A stretch of 39,673 nt of DNA from an uncultured Acidimicrobiales bacterium. Its GTDB lineage: Bacteria; Actinomycetota; Acidimicrobiia; Acidimicrobiales; UBA10347. The notes beneath the pieces are model-generated. The model did not search any database, was not told where the DNA came from, and saw only the letters and a program-made list of their open reading frames with translations. Within the stretch, counting starts at the first letter, position 1. Every line of letters starts with the position of its first letter. Shown piece by piece: positions 1 through 9,341 of this stretch. A program made the translations under genes and the position numbers. The stretch is from assembly GCA_937941245.1 (NCBI GenBank), contig CALDYC010000068.1:1-39673 (forward strand), in the 5' to 3' direction.

Positions 1-960
1 CTCGCTGACCTGCAGGTGTTCTACATCAACATCGGCGGCGGCGAGCCAATGATCCGCAAGGACTTCTTCGACATTGTCGACCATGCGGTCGCTCGCAATG
101 TGGGCGTGAAGTTTTCGACCAACGGCTACTACATCGACCAAGCGGCTGCCGAACGGTTCGCGGCCAGCGACTTGCTCGACATTCAGATCAGCCTCGATGG
201 CTTCGATCAGGCAACCAACGACGCGGTACGCGGAGACGGCAGCTGGCTCCAAGCACGCACCGCAATGGATCATCTCGCGGCTGCAAACTTTGGTGAGTTC
301 AAGATCAGCATTGTGGCGACTCGCCACAACGTCGACCAGCTCGATGACTACAAGGCGATGGCCGACGACTACGGCGCTCAGCTTCGAGTGACCCGTCTAC
401 GTCCTTCGGGTCGCGGCGTCGACAGCTATCAGGACCTGCGGCTTACTCATCCTCAACAGCAGCAGATCTTCCGCTGGATTCTCGACAACCCCGATGTCTT
501 GACCGGCGACTCGTTCTTCCACCTCAACGCACTCGGCCAGTCGACCGGCGAGGCGTTGCCGGGCCTGAACATGTGTGGCGCTGGGCGCATCGTGTGCCTC
601 ATCGACCCAATCGGCGATGTGTACGCCTGTCCATTCGTCATCCATGACGAGTTCAACGCCGGCAACGTGCGAGATAGCGGCGGGTTCGCCCAGGTATGGC
701 GCGAGTCGTCTCTGTTCACCTCGCTTCGTGAGCCCGGAAGCGCAGGAGCTTGCGCATCGTGCGGCTCCTACGACGCGTGCGGTGGCGGATGCATGGCTGC
801 GAAGTTCTTCACCGGCATTCCGCTCGACGGACCCGACCCTGACTGTGTGTTCGGATACGCCGACGATGCAGTTGCGGCCGCCGCCGGGGCAGTTCCCAAA
901 CCTTCACAGGACCATTCACGACCTGTCCGGCTGAGCACCAAATCTGCGCCTTTGGGCTGA
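1..960 (+). CDS. mftC: Mycofactocin radical SAM maturase MftC (5'-truncated by window edge; frame open from base 1)
   Basis: GGGEP radical-SAM motif, SPASM-type cysteines (MCGAGRIVC..YACPF..CASCGSYDACGGGCMAAKFF..PDCVFGY), adjacent to mftE and mftD. The CxxxCxxC motif lies upstream of the window. Confidence 0.88.
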   Translation, partial: LADLQVFYINIGGGEPMIRKDFFDIVDHAVARNVGVKFSTNGYYIDQAAAERFAASDLLDIQISLDGFDQATNDAVRGDGSWLQARTAMDHLAAANFGEFKISIVATRHNVDQLDDYKAMADDYGAQLRVTRLRPSGRGVDSYQDLRLTHPQQQQIFRWILDNPDVLTGDSFFHLNALGQSTGEALPGLNMCGAGRIVCLIDPIGDVYACPFVIHDEFNAGNVRDSGGFAQVWRESSLFTSLREPGSAGACASCGSYDACGGGCMAAKFFTGIPLDGPDPDCVFGYADDAVAAAAGAVPKPSQDHSRPVRLSTKSAPLG

Positions 961-995
961 ACCCGGCGATCTGACCTGCCCAGCCAACACCACGC

Positions 996-1667
996 TCAGC
1001 CGTTGAGCTGGTCGTGAAGCGACGATGCCAGGGCCCAAAGCAGTGTTCGACCGTGCTCTGCGGTCGCGGTTCTGGGGTCGCCGAGCACCCCTGACGTCGA
1101 CACGGGCTTGATGCCGTGCTTGCGTAGGTCTGGCAAAAGTTCGACGAGCGGACGAACGTTGCCAACCACGTCGGTGGGGTCGCCGACGAGCTCCGGGGCG
1201 ATTGCGAGCATGAGCGATGTCTCGGTCAACCCAGCATGGGCATCGCCGTCTGGCACGACCGGAGCCCAGATCTCGACGGTCCGCCCCTCATCAACCAGCT
1301 GACGCTGGGCAGCTCGAATCGCCTGCACATTTCCGCCGTGCCCGTTGACCAAGACAACCCGGTCGAAGTGGTCCGCAGATCTGACGAGTTCGATCAGCAC
1401 CAGCTTCAGCACGTCCGATCCAATCGACAACGTCCCCGGGAAACCGGCATGCTCGCCGCTTGATCCATAGGCAACCGCTGGAGCTACGGCCATGGTCGAA
1501 TCTTTCGACGCAACCGCTTCGGCAACAGCAATCGCAATGCGGGTATCGGTATCGAGCGGCAAATGCGGGCCGTGCTGCTCGGTCGAGCCAACCGGCACGA
1601 GCAAGGTCATCGCATCGCCGACATCGGGCCATGCCCGGTGACCGAGCGACAGATTGAGTTCGGTCAT
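996..1667 (-). CDS. mftE: Mycofactocin precursor peptidase, creatininase family (MftE)
   Basis: Starts MTELNLSLGHRAWPDVG; creatininase motif VPVGSTEQHGPHLPLDTD; VNGHGGN; neighbours mftC/mftD. Start chosen at ATG 1667. Confidence 0.88.
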   Translation of the reverse strand: MTELNLSLGHRAWPDVGDAMTLLVPVGSTEQHGPHLPLDTDTRIAIAVAEAVASKDSTMAVAPAVAYGSSGEHAGFPGTLSIGSDVLKLVLIELVRSADHFDRVVLVNGHGGNVQAIRAAQRQLVDEGRTVEIWAPVVPDGDAHAGLTETSLMLAIAPELVGDPTDVVGNVRPLVELLPDLRKHGIKPVSTSGVLGDPRTATAEHGRTLLWALASSLHDQLNG

Positions 1668-1705
1668 CTTTCGGACGGTAGCCGCATTGGGCTTAGGCTC
1701 TCGGG

Positions 1706-2875
1706 GTGGCAAATCCGTGGTTTGAATCCGTAGCCGTTGCGCGAGCTCGGGCGAAGAAGCGTCTTCCCCGTTCGGTGTACAGCGCCATCGTTGCTGGTGC
1801 CGAAGCAGGAGTATCGGCGTCAGAAAATATCAGCGCCTTCGATCAGCTCGGTCTTCGGCCAATAACGGCAGGGCAGACGACCGGAGCACCGCTCGACACC
1901 ACCATCATGGGGCAGGCTTCGTCGATGCCGGTCATGATTTCGCCGACTGGGGTGCAGGCCGTTCACCCTGATGGTGAAGTGGCCGTTGCCCGAGCGACCG
2001 CTGCTCGTGGGGTGCCAATGGGTCTGAGCTCGTTCGGAAGCAAACCCATCGAAGACGTGGTCGCCGCGAACCCGCAAACGTTCTTTCAGATCTATTGGGC
2101 CGACGATCGCGACTCGATGTCCGCGCGCATGGAGCGAGCCAAAGCCGCCGGTGCGGTGGGTCTGATCGTCACGCTCGACTGGTCGTTCTCTCACGGACGC
2201 GACTGGGGAAGCCCATCGATCCCCGAGAAGATCGATTTCAAGGTTGCCCTCGAACACGCTCCCGACGTACTCACTCGCCCTCGGTGGCTCTTGAGCTGGG
2301 CAAAGCAAAGGCGTCTGCCTGACCTCGGCGTGCCGAACTTCCCAACCGGCGGAGCGCCAGTACCCGGATTCTTCGAGGCATACGGCGCGTGGATGGGCAC
2401 TCCCCCGCCGACCTGGGACGACATCGCCGGACTCGCTTCGGAATGGAACGGTCCGTTCATGGTCAAGGGCATCGGCCGAGGCGACGAAGCCAAGCGCGCG
2501 GTTGACGCGGGGGCGACCGCAATCTCAGTCTCGAACCACGGCGGCAACAACATCGACAGTTCGCCAGCTCCGATCCGGGTGCTTCCAGAAGTGGTCGCCG
2601 CAGTTGGAGACCAATGTCAGGTGATGATGGACGGCGGTATCCGTCGAGGCAGCGATGTCGTCAAAGCTCTTGCGCTTGGCGCCGAAGCCGTCATGCTCGG
2701 ACGGGCCTATCTCTGGGGCCTGGCCGTCAACGGACAAGGCGGGGTCGAGAACGTGCTCGACGTGATCCGTGGCGGAATCGACGCAACCATGCGCGGTCTG
2801 GGTAAGAGCTCGCTCGATGAGCTCTCACCGGACGACGTGGTCATCCCCCACGATTTCTTCCCACCCGCTACCTGA
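1706..2875 (+). CDS. mftD: Pre-mycofactocin synthase MftD, LldD-like FMN-dependent alpha-hydroxy-acid dehydrogenase family
   Basis: MANPWFESVAVARARAKKRLPRSVYSAIVAGAEAG; VSNHGGNNID; MMDGGIRRGSDVVKALALGAEAVMLGRAYLWGL; GTG start. Confidence 0.9.
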   Translation: MANPWFESVAVARARAKKRLPRSVYSAIVAGAEAGVSASENISAFDQLGLRPITAGQTTGAPLDTTIMGQASSMPVMISPTGVQAVHPDGEVAVARATAARGVPMGLSSFGSKPIEDVVAANPQTFFQIYWADDRDSMSARMERAKAAGAVGLIVTLDWSFSHGRDWGSPSIPEKIDFKVALEHAPDVLTRPRWLLSWAKQRRLPDLGVPNFPTGGAPVPGFFEAYGAWMGTPPPTWDDIAGLASEWNGPFMVKGIGRGDEAKRAVDAGATAISVSNHGGNNIDSSPAPIRVLPEVVAAVGDQCQVMMDGGIRRGSDVVKALALGAEAVMLGRAYLWGLAVNGQGGVENVLDVIRGGIDATMRGLGKSSLDELSPDDVVIPHDFFPPAT

Positions 2876-2880
2876 CCAGG

Positions 2881-3656
2881 TGAGTACGGCGCTGGTGACC
2901 GGGGCCGCCCGCGGTATCGGCGCGGCTACAGCCCGGCGTCTGAGCGCCGACGGTCACCGGCTGGTTCTCGTCGACCGCTGCAGCGACGACCCGCGGCTCG
3001 ACTATGCCCTCGGCACCCGAGCCGAATTGTCTGCGCTGGCTGACGAGATCGGCGCAGTGGACATCGAGGGCGATGTGTCTTCGTCTGCCGTCTGTGAGCG
3101 AGCGGTCGCTGCCGCGGTTGACGTCGGAGGCAGTCTCGACATTGTTGTTGCAGGTGCTGGCGTGATGGCCGGGGGCGTCCCACTCTGGGAGCTGAGCGAC
3201 ACCGCGTTCACGGCGATGCACGAAACGAATGTCCTTGGCACGCTCGCACTCGTGCGAGCGGCGATCCCAGCCATGTTGGCCCAACCCGAACCGCGCCGCG
3301 GCCGCTTTGTCGCGATTGCGTCAGCTGTTACCTGCAAGGCAACTCCGTCGCTCGGCGGCTACGCCGCGACCAAAGCCGCGGTCACGAGCTTGGTCAGCTC
3401 ACTTGCTGCCGACCTCGCCGACACCGGGATCACCGCCAACGTCGTCTCACCGGGGTCAACCGCGACCGACCTGCTCGATTACAGCGCTCGCGTATATGGG
3501 CTGACCAACGCCGATGAGTTTGCTCAGCACCACATCAACCGGCAGCTCGTAGGACCCGACCAGCTCGCCGACGCCATCGCCTGGTTATCTTCGCCGCAGG
3601 CCGATGCGGTCACCGGCATCGTGCTTCCGGTCGATGCAGGCATGTCGGCCAAGTGA
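2881..3656 (+). CDS. Mycofactocin-coupled SDR family oxidoreductase
   Basis: TGAARGIGAA Rossmann motif, YAATKAA catalytic motif, and an insertion after beta-2 (CSDDPRLDYALGTRAELSALADEIG) like that of mycofactocin-coupled SDRs. GTG start at 2881. Confidence 0.85.
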
Positions 3657-4927
3657 CCGACCGACAGAAGCGACCGCCGCTCCCCTCAAGCATCAGACTG
3701 CTGCTGTTCGCCATGGCGACAGGCAGCTTCTCGGTATCGATGCTGCTGACGGTCGTCGGACTACAGGTCTTTGCCATTACTGGCCGCGAGCTGGACCTTG
3801 GGTTGCTGGGCATCGCCGAATTTCTGCCGATTCTGCTGCTCACCCCGTTCACCGGGTCAATCGCCGACCGGTTCGACCGACGATTCGTCTACGCCGGCGG
3901 GCTGATGATCGGTATCGCCGCAAGCGTCATGCTCGCAATACATGCAACGATCGATGACCGTTCAGCTCTCCCGATCCTGGGTTTCGTTGCGATCTACGGC
4001 GTCGGGCGAGCCGTCGGCACACCGGCCGGCCGGTCGTTGCCGATTGACCTGGCCCCCGACGGAATGATCGAGCGGGTGGTCGCTTTGCGATCGCTGACCT
4101 TCCAGATCGCACTCATCTCGGGCCCACTGATCGGAGCGCTCGCCAACCGAACATCTCTGGTCTTGCCGTTTCTAATCGTGATCGCTGGCCAAGCGGTAAC
4201 CGTCGTCTCGCTCAGCTTCGTTCCCTCGCCCGGGACCGAGCGACTCACCACACGACCAGGCCCCCTGCAGGCAGTGCGCGACGCCCGCAACGGTCTGCGG
4301 TTCATTCGGGAAACACCGGTCGTGTTCGGCGCGATCTCTCTTGACCTGTTCGCGGTGTTGTTCGGCGGGGCAGTCGCGCTGCTTCCCGCCATTGTCGAAA
4401 AGCGGCTCGGCTTCGAAGACGTCGACCTGGGCGTTGGCATATTGCGCGCGTCGATTGCTGCCGCAGCGGCAGTGACCGCGCTTCTGCTCTCGATTCGCCC
4501 GCTCACTCGGCGTGTCGGTCACGGACTATTCACCGTCGTTGCCGTGTTTGGTCTCGCGACCATTGCGCTCGGCGTCGTCCGAAGCTTTGCTCTGGCGATC
4601 GTCGCGGTAGCAGTGCTAAGCGCTGCGGATCAGGTGAGTGTGTTTATCCGCTCGAGTTTGGTTCCGCTTGCCACTCCCGAAGCCATGCGCGGCCGAGTGA
4701 TGGCTGTAGAGAACGTCTTCATCGGCGGTTCGAACGAGCTCGGTGCATTCGAATCAGGTGCGACTGCGGCGTTGTTCGGCCTCGGCCCGGCCGTGGTCAT
4801 TGGTGGCCTCGGCACGCTGGTGGTTGTCGTGCTCGGCAGTCTGCGCTTCCCGGAATTGTTGCGGGTTGACCGTTTCAGCGACGTTCGACCAGCGCAGGTG
4901 TCTGGCTCAGGTGACCAGGTCCCGTAG
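3653..4927 (+). CDS. MFS transporter (enterobactin exporter/ENTS-like)
   Basis: Multi-TM protein with TGSIADRFDRRFVY loop motif; start overlaps SDR stop (GTGA). Confidence 0.8.
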   Translation: MTDRQKRPPLPSSIRLLLFAMATGSFSVSMLLTVVGLQVFAITGRELDLGLLGIAEFLPILLLTPFTGSIADRFDRRFVYAGGLMIGIAASVMLAIHATIDDRSALPILGFVAIYGVGRAVGTPAGRSLPIDLAPDGMIERVVALRSLTFQIALISGPLIGALANRTSLVLPFLIVIAGQAVTVVSLSFVPSPGTERLTTRPGPLQAVRDARNGLRFIRETPVVFGAISLDLFAVLFGGAVALLPAIVEKRLGFEDVDLGVGILRASIAAAAAVTALLLSIRPLTRRVGHGLFTVVAVFGLATIALGVVRSFALAIVAVAVLSAADQVSVFIRSSLVPLATPEAMRGRVMAVENVFIGGSNELGAFESGATAALFGLGPAVVIGGLGTLVVVVLGSLRFPELLRVDRFSDVRPAQVSGSGDQVP

Positions 4928-5275
4928 GTCAATGACCATCAGCGCGACCAGCAAAACGATGATGCCAAGGTTCAACGCGCTAATCGGCCACTTGTATTGG
5001 TGATCTGCGCGATGGAAACGCTTAATGCTGAACACGTTCGACGCAATGGCGATCAGCCCAACGATGAGCCCGATTGTCGAACCGATGCCCGACGCAATGC
5101 CAACGACTGGAGCGACGAACGGAAATACGACATAGGTCAGCATGCAGCGCACACCAGAAATGACCATTGACTGCGAGAAAACTCGTTCAGCGTCGCTCGA
5201 AGCAGGAGTGACGACAGGCGTTGAGCCCGGGGTAGAAACAACATCGGTCACGGACGGAACGGTAGCGGCATCCAC
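4907..5275 (-). CDS. Small hypothetical membrane protein
   Basis: Several hydrophobic segments; GTG at 5275 avoids overlap with the upstream gene; convergent overlap with MFS 3' end. Confidence 0.55.
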   Translation of the reverse strand: MDAATVPSVTDVVSTPGSTPVVTPASSDAERVFSQSMVISGVRCMLTYVVFPFVAPVVGIASGIGSTIGLIVGLIAIASNVFSIKRFHRADHQYKWPISALNLGIIVLLVALMVIDLRDLVT

Positions 5276-5303
5276 GATTCCAGCCGCATCGGGAACCGTG
5301 CTT

Positions 5304-7058
5304 CTACCAGTATTCCTCGAAGTGGATGTTGCCGGGCCTGCCGCGTCGATCGAGCGTGAACCCACGGTCGACAAGTAGCTCGGTGACTCCGACGACCTCG
5401 GGCCACTGGTCCTCATCCCCGTCACTTTCAGGAAGCCCGATCATCGCCGGATTCCCGCACAAGAAGACATCAGTGTGTGCCGGGTCGAGCGGGACCCCGA
5501 ATTGTTCGTTGAACGCGTCGTTTCGAATGACATCCTGCAGATACGTCTTCGGGACGTCATCCTCACGAGTCGGCAGTGGCATGTAGTGATAGTGGTCGTA
5601 CCGCTTCTCGAGTTCTCGGTGCTCGGCCAGGTACCCGAGATCGCTCCATTGACGCACAGTTACGGCTGAGATGATCGGACCGTGGTGGCCCTTGCGCAGG
5701 AGCTGGTTGACCATGGCGTTGTGTGGCGCTTCGCCGGTTCCGGTCGACAAGAAGATGCACGTCCGGCCAGGATCGACGACCGGCGCCAAGGTGTAACGAC
5801 CAGCCACCTTTGACCCAAGGAAGATTCGGTCACCTGGGCGTTTCAACGCAAGGCGTGGCGTGAGCCCCGGCACATTGTCCTCGCTCGGGTTGACGAGGAC
5901 GATGTAGAACTCAAGTTCATCGGTGTCGGTATCGACTGTCAGGTAACCACTCGTATCGAGGATCGAGTTCGAGATCGAATACGACCGCCGAACCATCTTG
6001 AGCCACTTGTCGTCGAGGTCGACGTCGATGGCGTCGTCGATGCGCGACTCCCAGTAGCCCAACCCAAGCGTGGCGTACTGGCCAGGAAGATGCGACGTAT
6101 CACCATGATCCGGCTTCACGTTCAACCGCCACAGGTCGGTGTGCGTTGGCTCGAACTTCGTGATTGTTGCGTTGTAATAGTGCTCAGCAAGTTCATCGGC
6201 CAGTGTCGTATCGCGGCTCCAAGACCGAACGCCAGCTGGTTCGACCGTGCGGTCAGGAAATCGAGCCTCGGCGATTCGCGGCCACAGGTCGGGCCCAAAT
6301 GCGCCGTGCATATCGATCGTCTCGGCCTTACCCGAAAACAACAGGACCGAGTCCGATGCTCGGGCTCGTTCGGTCACTCCGAGTTCATCAATGCGAGCTG
6401 GCGCTCGACTGGTCGCAAACACCACATGGTCGAACTCGAGATCGGGTGTGTGGCGATCACTGAAGTACGCGATCGGGTAGCCGTTGCGCTCCCCGATCTG
6501 CGACGGACTGGAGCGGTACAGGACAGTGGCCCGTCGTTCGCGTTCCAGCGTTGCCAGAATGCGACCTGCTACGGGCGACAAACGGGCGGGGTCCATGCCG
6601 TCGGCGGCTAGCACCACACCGGCACCTCGCTTGGCGAGTTCCATGGTTAGCTCGACTGCGTGATCGCTCACGCCGATCACCATCACATCGGCGTCGATCG
6701 CAATCGCTGGTGGTAGGTCAACCGACACGCGGTCACCGGGCACGACCGGAATCGGGGGCTCGCTCTCGGGTTCAACTTCGCGTTCCGCAATCACACACGC
6801 CGTAGCGACACGGGTCCGGCGGTCGGTCACAATCGTGACCAACCCGGTTTCTGGGTCAACGTCGACGCTCGAGACGATTTCGCCGAACGTCACCGACAAC
6901 TCGTTCTCACTGATGACGTCAGGCATGAGCACGGTCTGACCGCGTTCGATGAGGTGGACACGTTCGACACCAGCGCGGCGCGCCGCCTCGGCGACCGACA
7001 GTCCGCCAGCAGTCGCGCCGATCACGATCAGGTCATGTGAAGTGGTATCGGTGGCCAT
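5304..7058 (-). CDS. Two-module flavoprotein: N-terminal Pyr_redox-like FAD/NAD(P) module fused to C-terminal ferredoxin-NADP+ reductase
   Basis: N-term DLIVIGATAGGLSVAEAARRAG; C-term FAD motif RRSYSISNS, NADP motif STGTGEAPHNAM, FLCGNPAMIG, C-terminal NIHFEEYW. ATG at 7058 (MATDTTSHDL). Confidence 0.8.
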   Translation of the reverse strand: MATDTTSHDLIVIGATAGGLSVAEAARRAGVERVHLIERGQTVLMPDVISENELSVTFGEIVSSVDVDPETGLVTIVTDRRTRVATACVIAEREVEPESEPPIPVVPGDRVSVDLPPAIAIDADVMVIGVSDHAVELTMELAKRGAGVVLAADGMDPARLSPVAGRILATLERERRATVLYRSSPSQIGERNGYPIAYFSDRHTPDLEFDHVVFATSRAPARIDELGVTERARASDSVLLFSGKAETIDMHGAFGPDLWPRIAEARFPDRTVEPAGVRSWSRDTTLADELAEHYYNATITKFEPTHTDLWRLNVKPDHGDTSHLPGQYATLGLGYWESRIDDAIDVDLDDKWLKMVRRSYSISNSILDTSGYLTVDTDTDELEFYIVLVNPSEDNVPGLTPRLALKRPGDRIFLGSKVAGRYTLAPVVDPGRTCIFLSTGTGEAPHNAMVNQLLRKGHHGPIISAVTVRQWSDLGYLAEHRELEKRYDHYHYMPLPTREDDVPKTYLQDVIRNDAFNEQFGVPLDPAHTDVFLCGNPAMIGLPESDGDEDQWPEVVGVTELLVDRGFTLDRRGRPGNIHFEEYW

Positions 7059-7151
7059 GGTCCATTCTGGAGGCACCGACCGCTTCACTCGCAGAGCCAG
7101 CGAACCAAAGATTGTCACTTGTTCTGAATCAGCTGAAGAGGTGACGTCGGG

Positions 7152-8069
7152 TCACGCCCGTCTCGAAGCAAGCAACGCGCCAACAAACGTCAGCGGCGCG
7201 CCGACCAACGCCAAGGCAGCAACGTGGTCGCCGCGCAACGTTATGCCGAGGGCCAACGACACAACCGGGACTAGGTAAGTGATGAATGATGCACGCAGAG
7301 CACCAACCCGGCCGACGAGCGTGGCCATAATCCAGTACGCACAGCCGGTACCGATGGCGCCCAGAACCAGCACCGAGGCAGTCGCTGCGACGTCAGGTTG
7401 GTTGCCGCCAAGGTCACGCAAAGCAAACGGGATGACCGCGACAGTGGCGATGCCGAGCATATTGCTCATCGTGACGATGGCCCCGTACTTTGACTGCAGA
7501 GGTGGGGCAATGTTAATCGCCACGCCGTAACAGCAGGTCGCGGCCAAGATGAGCACGACCCCTTTAGCTTGGGAACTTCCCTCGCCAGCTGAGCCGAGCG
7601 CAATCAGCAAAATGCCGAGGAACCCAATCACCACTCCCGTCATCTGACGCCAGCTTGGAGTGACTTTGACGAGGGCAACCGACACGACAGCGACAAGCAC
7701 CGGCGTTGCGCCATTGAGCAAACCGGCAACCGCCGAGTTCACCCATTGTTGGGCAATCGGGAACAATGAAAAGGGTATGGCCACCCACACCAGAGCGAGC
7801 AGCACCATTGGCCTGCGGTCTGACGAATCGATGCGAACCTTGCGACCCATCGCCACTCGAATTGCCCACAGTGTCAGAGCGCCGGAGCCGACACGCAACA
7901 AGGTGACCATTGCCGGGGTGTATCCCTCGAGCGAGTAGGCAATCAGCAGAAACGACGCTCCCCAGATCAGCGATACACCACCAAAGAGCGCCCAATCGGT
8001 CGGCGAGAAGTGATCCGGGTTCTTCGCATCGGTTGCGGTGAACAATCCGTCAGTCTTGGCACTCGTCAT
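7152..8069 (-). CDS. EamA/DMT superfamily transporter
   Basis: Two EamA-like halves (WGASFLLIAYSLEGYTPAMVTLLR; GAIGTGCAYWIMATLVGRVGALRASFITYLVPVVSLALG). Start at ATG 8069. Confidence 0.8.
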   Translation of the reverse strand: MTSAKTDGLFTATDAKNPDHFSPTDWALFGGVSLIWGASFLLIAYSLEGYTPAMVTLLRVGSGALTLWAIRVAMGRKVRIDSSDRRPMVLLALVWVAIPFSLFPIAQQWVNSAVAGLLNGATPVLVAVVSVALVKVTPSWRQMTGVVIGFLGILLIALGSAGEGSSQAKGVVLILAATCCYGVAINIAPPLQSKYGAIVTMSNMLGIATVAVIPFALRDLGGNQPDVAATASVLVLGAIGTGCAYWIMATLVGRVGALRASFITYLVPVVSLALGITLRGDHVAALALVGAPLTFVGALLASRRA

Positions 8070-9045
8070 CGGCGGTCGTGGTGCTCCCGAAGTCATAGGT
8101 CGTCGTTGAACTCCAACGCTCGCCAGGGCGAAGCGTACAGTCTCCGAAGTCCCGACGATTCGGCATATTCGGCAACCCGTGAGTTTCGAGTGCGACTGCG
8201 CCAATCCCCGGCTGCAGATGCGCGCCGGTATAGACCTGCACACCGTCCTGATCGGTCGAGATCACCAGTCGACGCCCGTTCCGGTGCGACAGGCGAATCT
8301 GGTCTGGGCGATCGTTGTCGAGCACAAAGCAATGATCAAAGTGCGCGGTCTGCGGCGGGTGCGTCGCACCCAGTGATGTTCCAGAACGCAGGTCAAACCG
8401 CGTGCCGTCGACAGTCGCGGGAGGACCCGAGACTGGCACGAGACGGTCGTCGACCATGACGACCCGCCGGGCACAGACCTGTAGGTGGTGGTCGAGCAAG
8501 GTCGACGGTTCGCCGAGGTTCCAGTAGGTGTGATTCGCGATGTTGATCGGGGTCGGGGCCGTTGTCATCGCCGAATATGAAATCGTCAGTCGGGCGGCGT
8601 TCAGTTCGAATCGCGCCGAAATGTCGGCTGTGCCTGGGTACCCGTTCGCGCCATCCATGCTTCGGGTCGACAGCGTGACGACTCCACCGTCAGATGTCTC
8701 GACGCTAGAGCCCGACCAGACATGCGTCTCGATCGAGTTCGGACCGCCGTGGAGTTGCACGTCGCCTTCGTTGGTGATGAGTTCGTGCAGATGACCGTCG
8801 ATCATGATCGACGCGGGCCAGACCCGGTTTGCTACCCGCCCGATCGTCGCTCCGTGATAGCCATCCGCAGTCCCCTGATACCCAACGGTGACCTCTGCTG
8901 GGCCGCGACCGTCTCGCAGCTTGACCGACGCAACGTGAGCGCCGTAGCTCGCCAAAGTGACAGCCATCGCCTCGCTTGCGAGCTTCCACCCGGGGCAAGC
9001 CGGTCGGCCATTGTTGAGATCGACCATGGTCCGCGTGATCGTCAT
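8050..9045 (-). CDS. Aldose 1-epimerase (galactose mutarotase family)
   Basis: GATIGRVANRV, LHGGP, NIANHTYWNLGE, LQVCARRVVMVDDRLVPVSG, DQDGVQVYTGAHL motifs. Confidence 0.85.
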   Translation of the reverse strand: MTITRTMVDLNNGRPACPGWKLASEAMAVTLASYGAHVASVKLRDGRGPAEVTVGYQGTADGYHGATIGRVANRVWPASIMIDGHLHELITNEGDVQLHGGPNSIETHVWSGSSVETSDGGVVTLSTRSMDGANGYPGTADISARFELNAARLTISYSAMTTAPTPINIANHTYWNLGEPSTLLDHHLQVCARRVVMVDDRLVPVSGPPATVDGTRFDLRSGTSLGATHPPQTAHFDHCFVLDNDRPDQIRLSHRNGRRLVISTDQDGVQVYTGAHLQPGIGAVALETHGLPNMPNRRDFGDCTLRPGERWSSTTTYDFGSTTTADDECQD

Positions 9046-9341
9046 GACACCAACCGGGCGATCGCAGTTACCGCCATTGCGATCAACACAATCACCATGA
9101 ACGGAAGCCGACGCCATGTCGCAACACACGCTGCGAGCAGCCCCCAGGCGCGGGCGTCGAGCACCAACGACGTATCGCTTTCGAATGTCTGCAACATGAT
9201 CACGGCGGCGAAGAGCGCCGGCGGCATAAGCAGCACGGCCTGACGAAAAAGCGGGGTGCCGAAGCGGTCCCCGGCGACGACACCGACGAGTTTGAGTAGG
9301 TAAGCCCCTGCAGCAAGGGTCAGCACGGCGACCCAGCTCAT
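9042..9341 (-). CDS. azlD: AzlD family branched-chain amino acid transport protein
   Basis: Short 4-TM protein directly after AzlC with ATGA overlap; ATG at 9341. Confidence 0.75.
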   Translation of the reverse strand: MSWVAVLTLAAGAYLLKLVGVVAGDRFGTPLFRQAVLLMPPALFAAVIMLQTFESDTSLVLDARAWGLLAACVATWRRLPFMVIVLIAMAVTAIARLVS

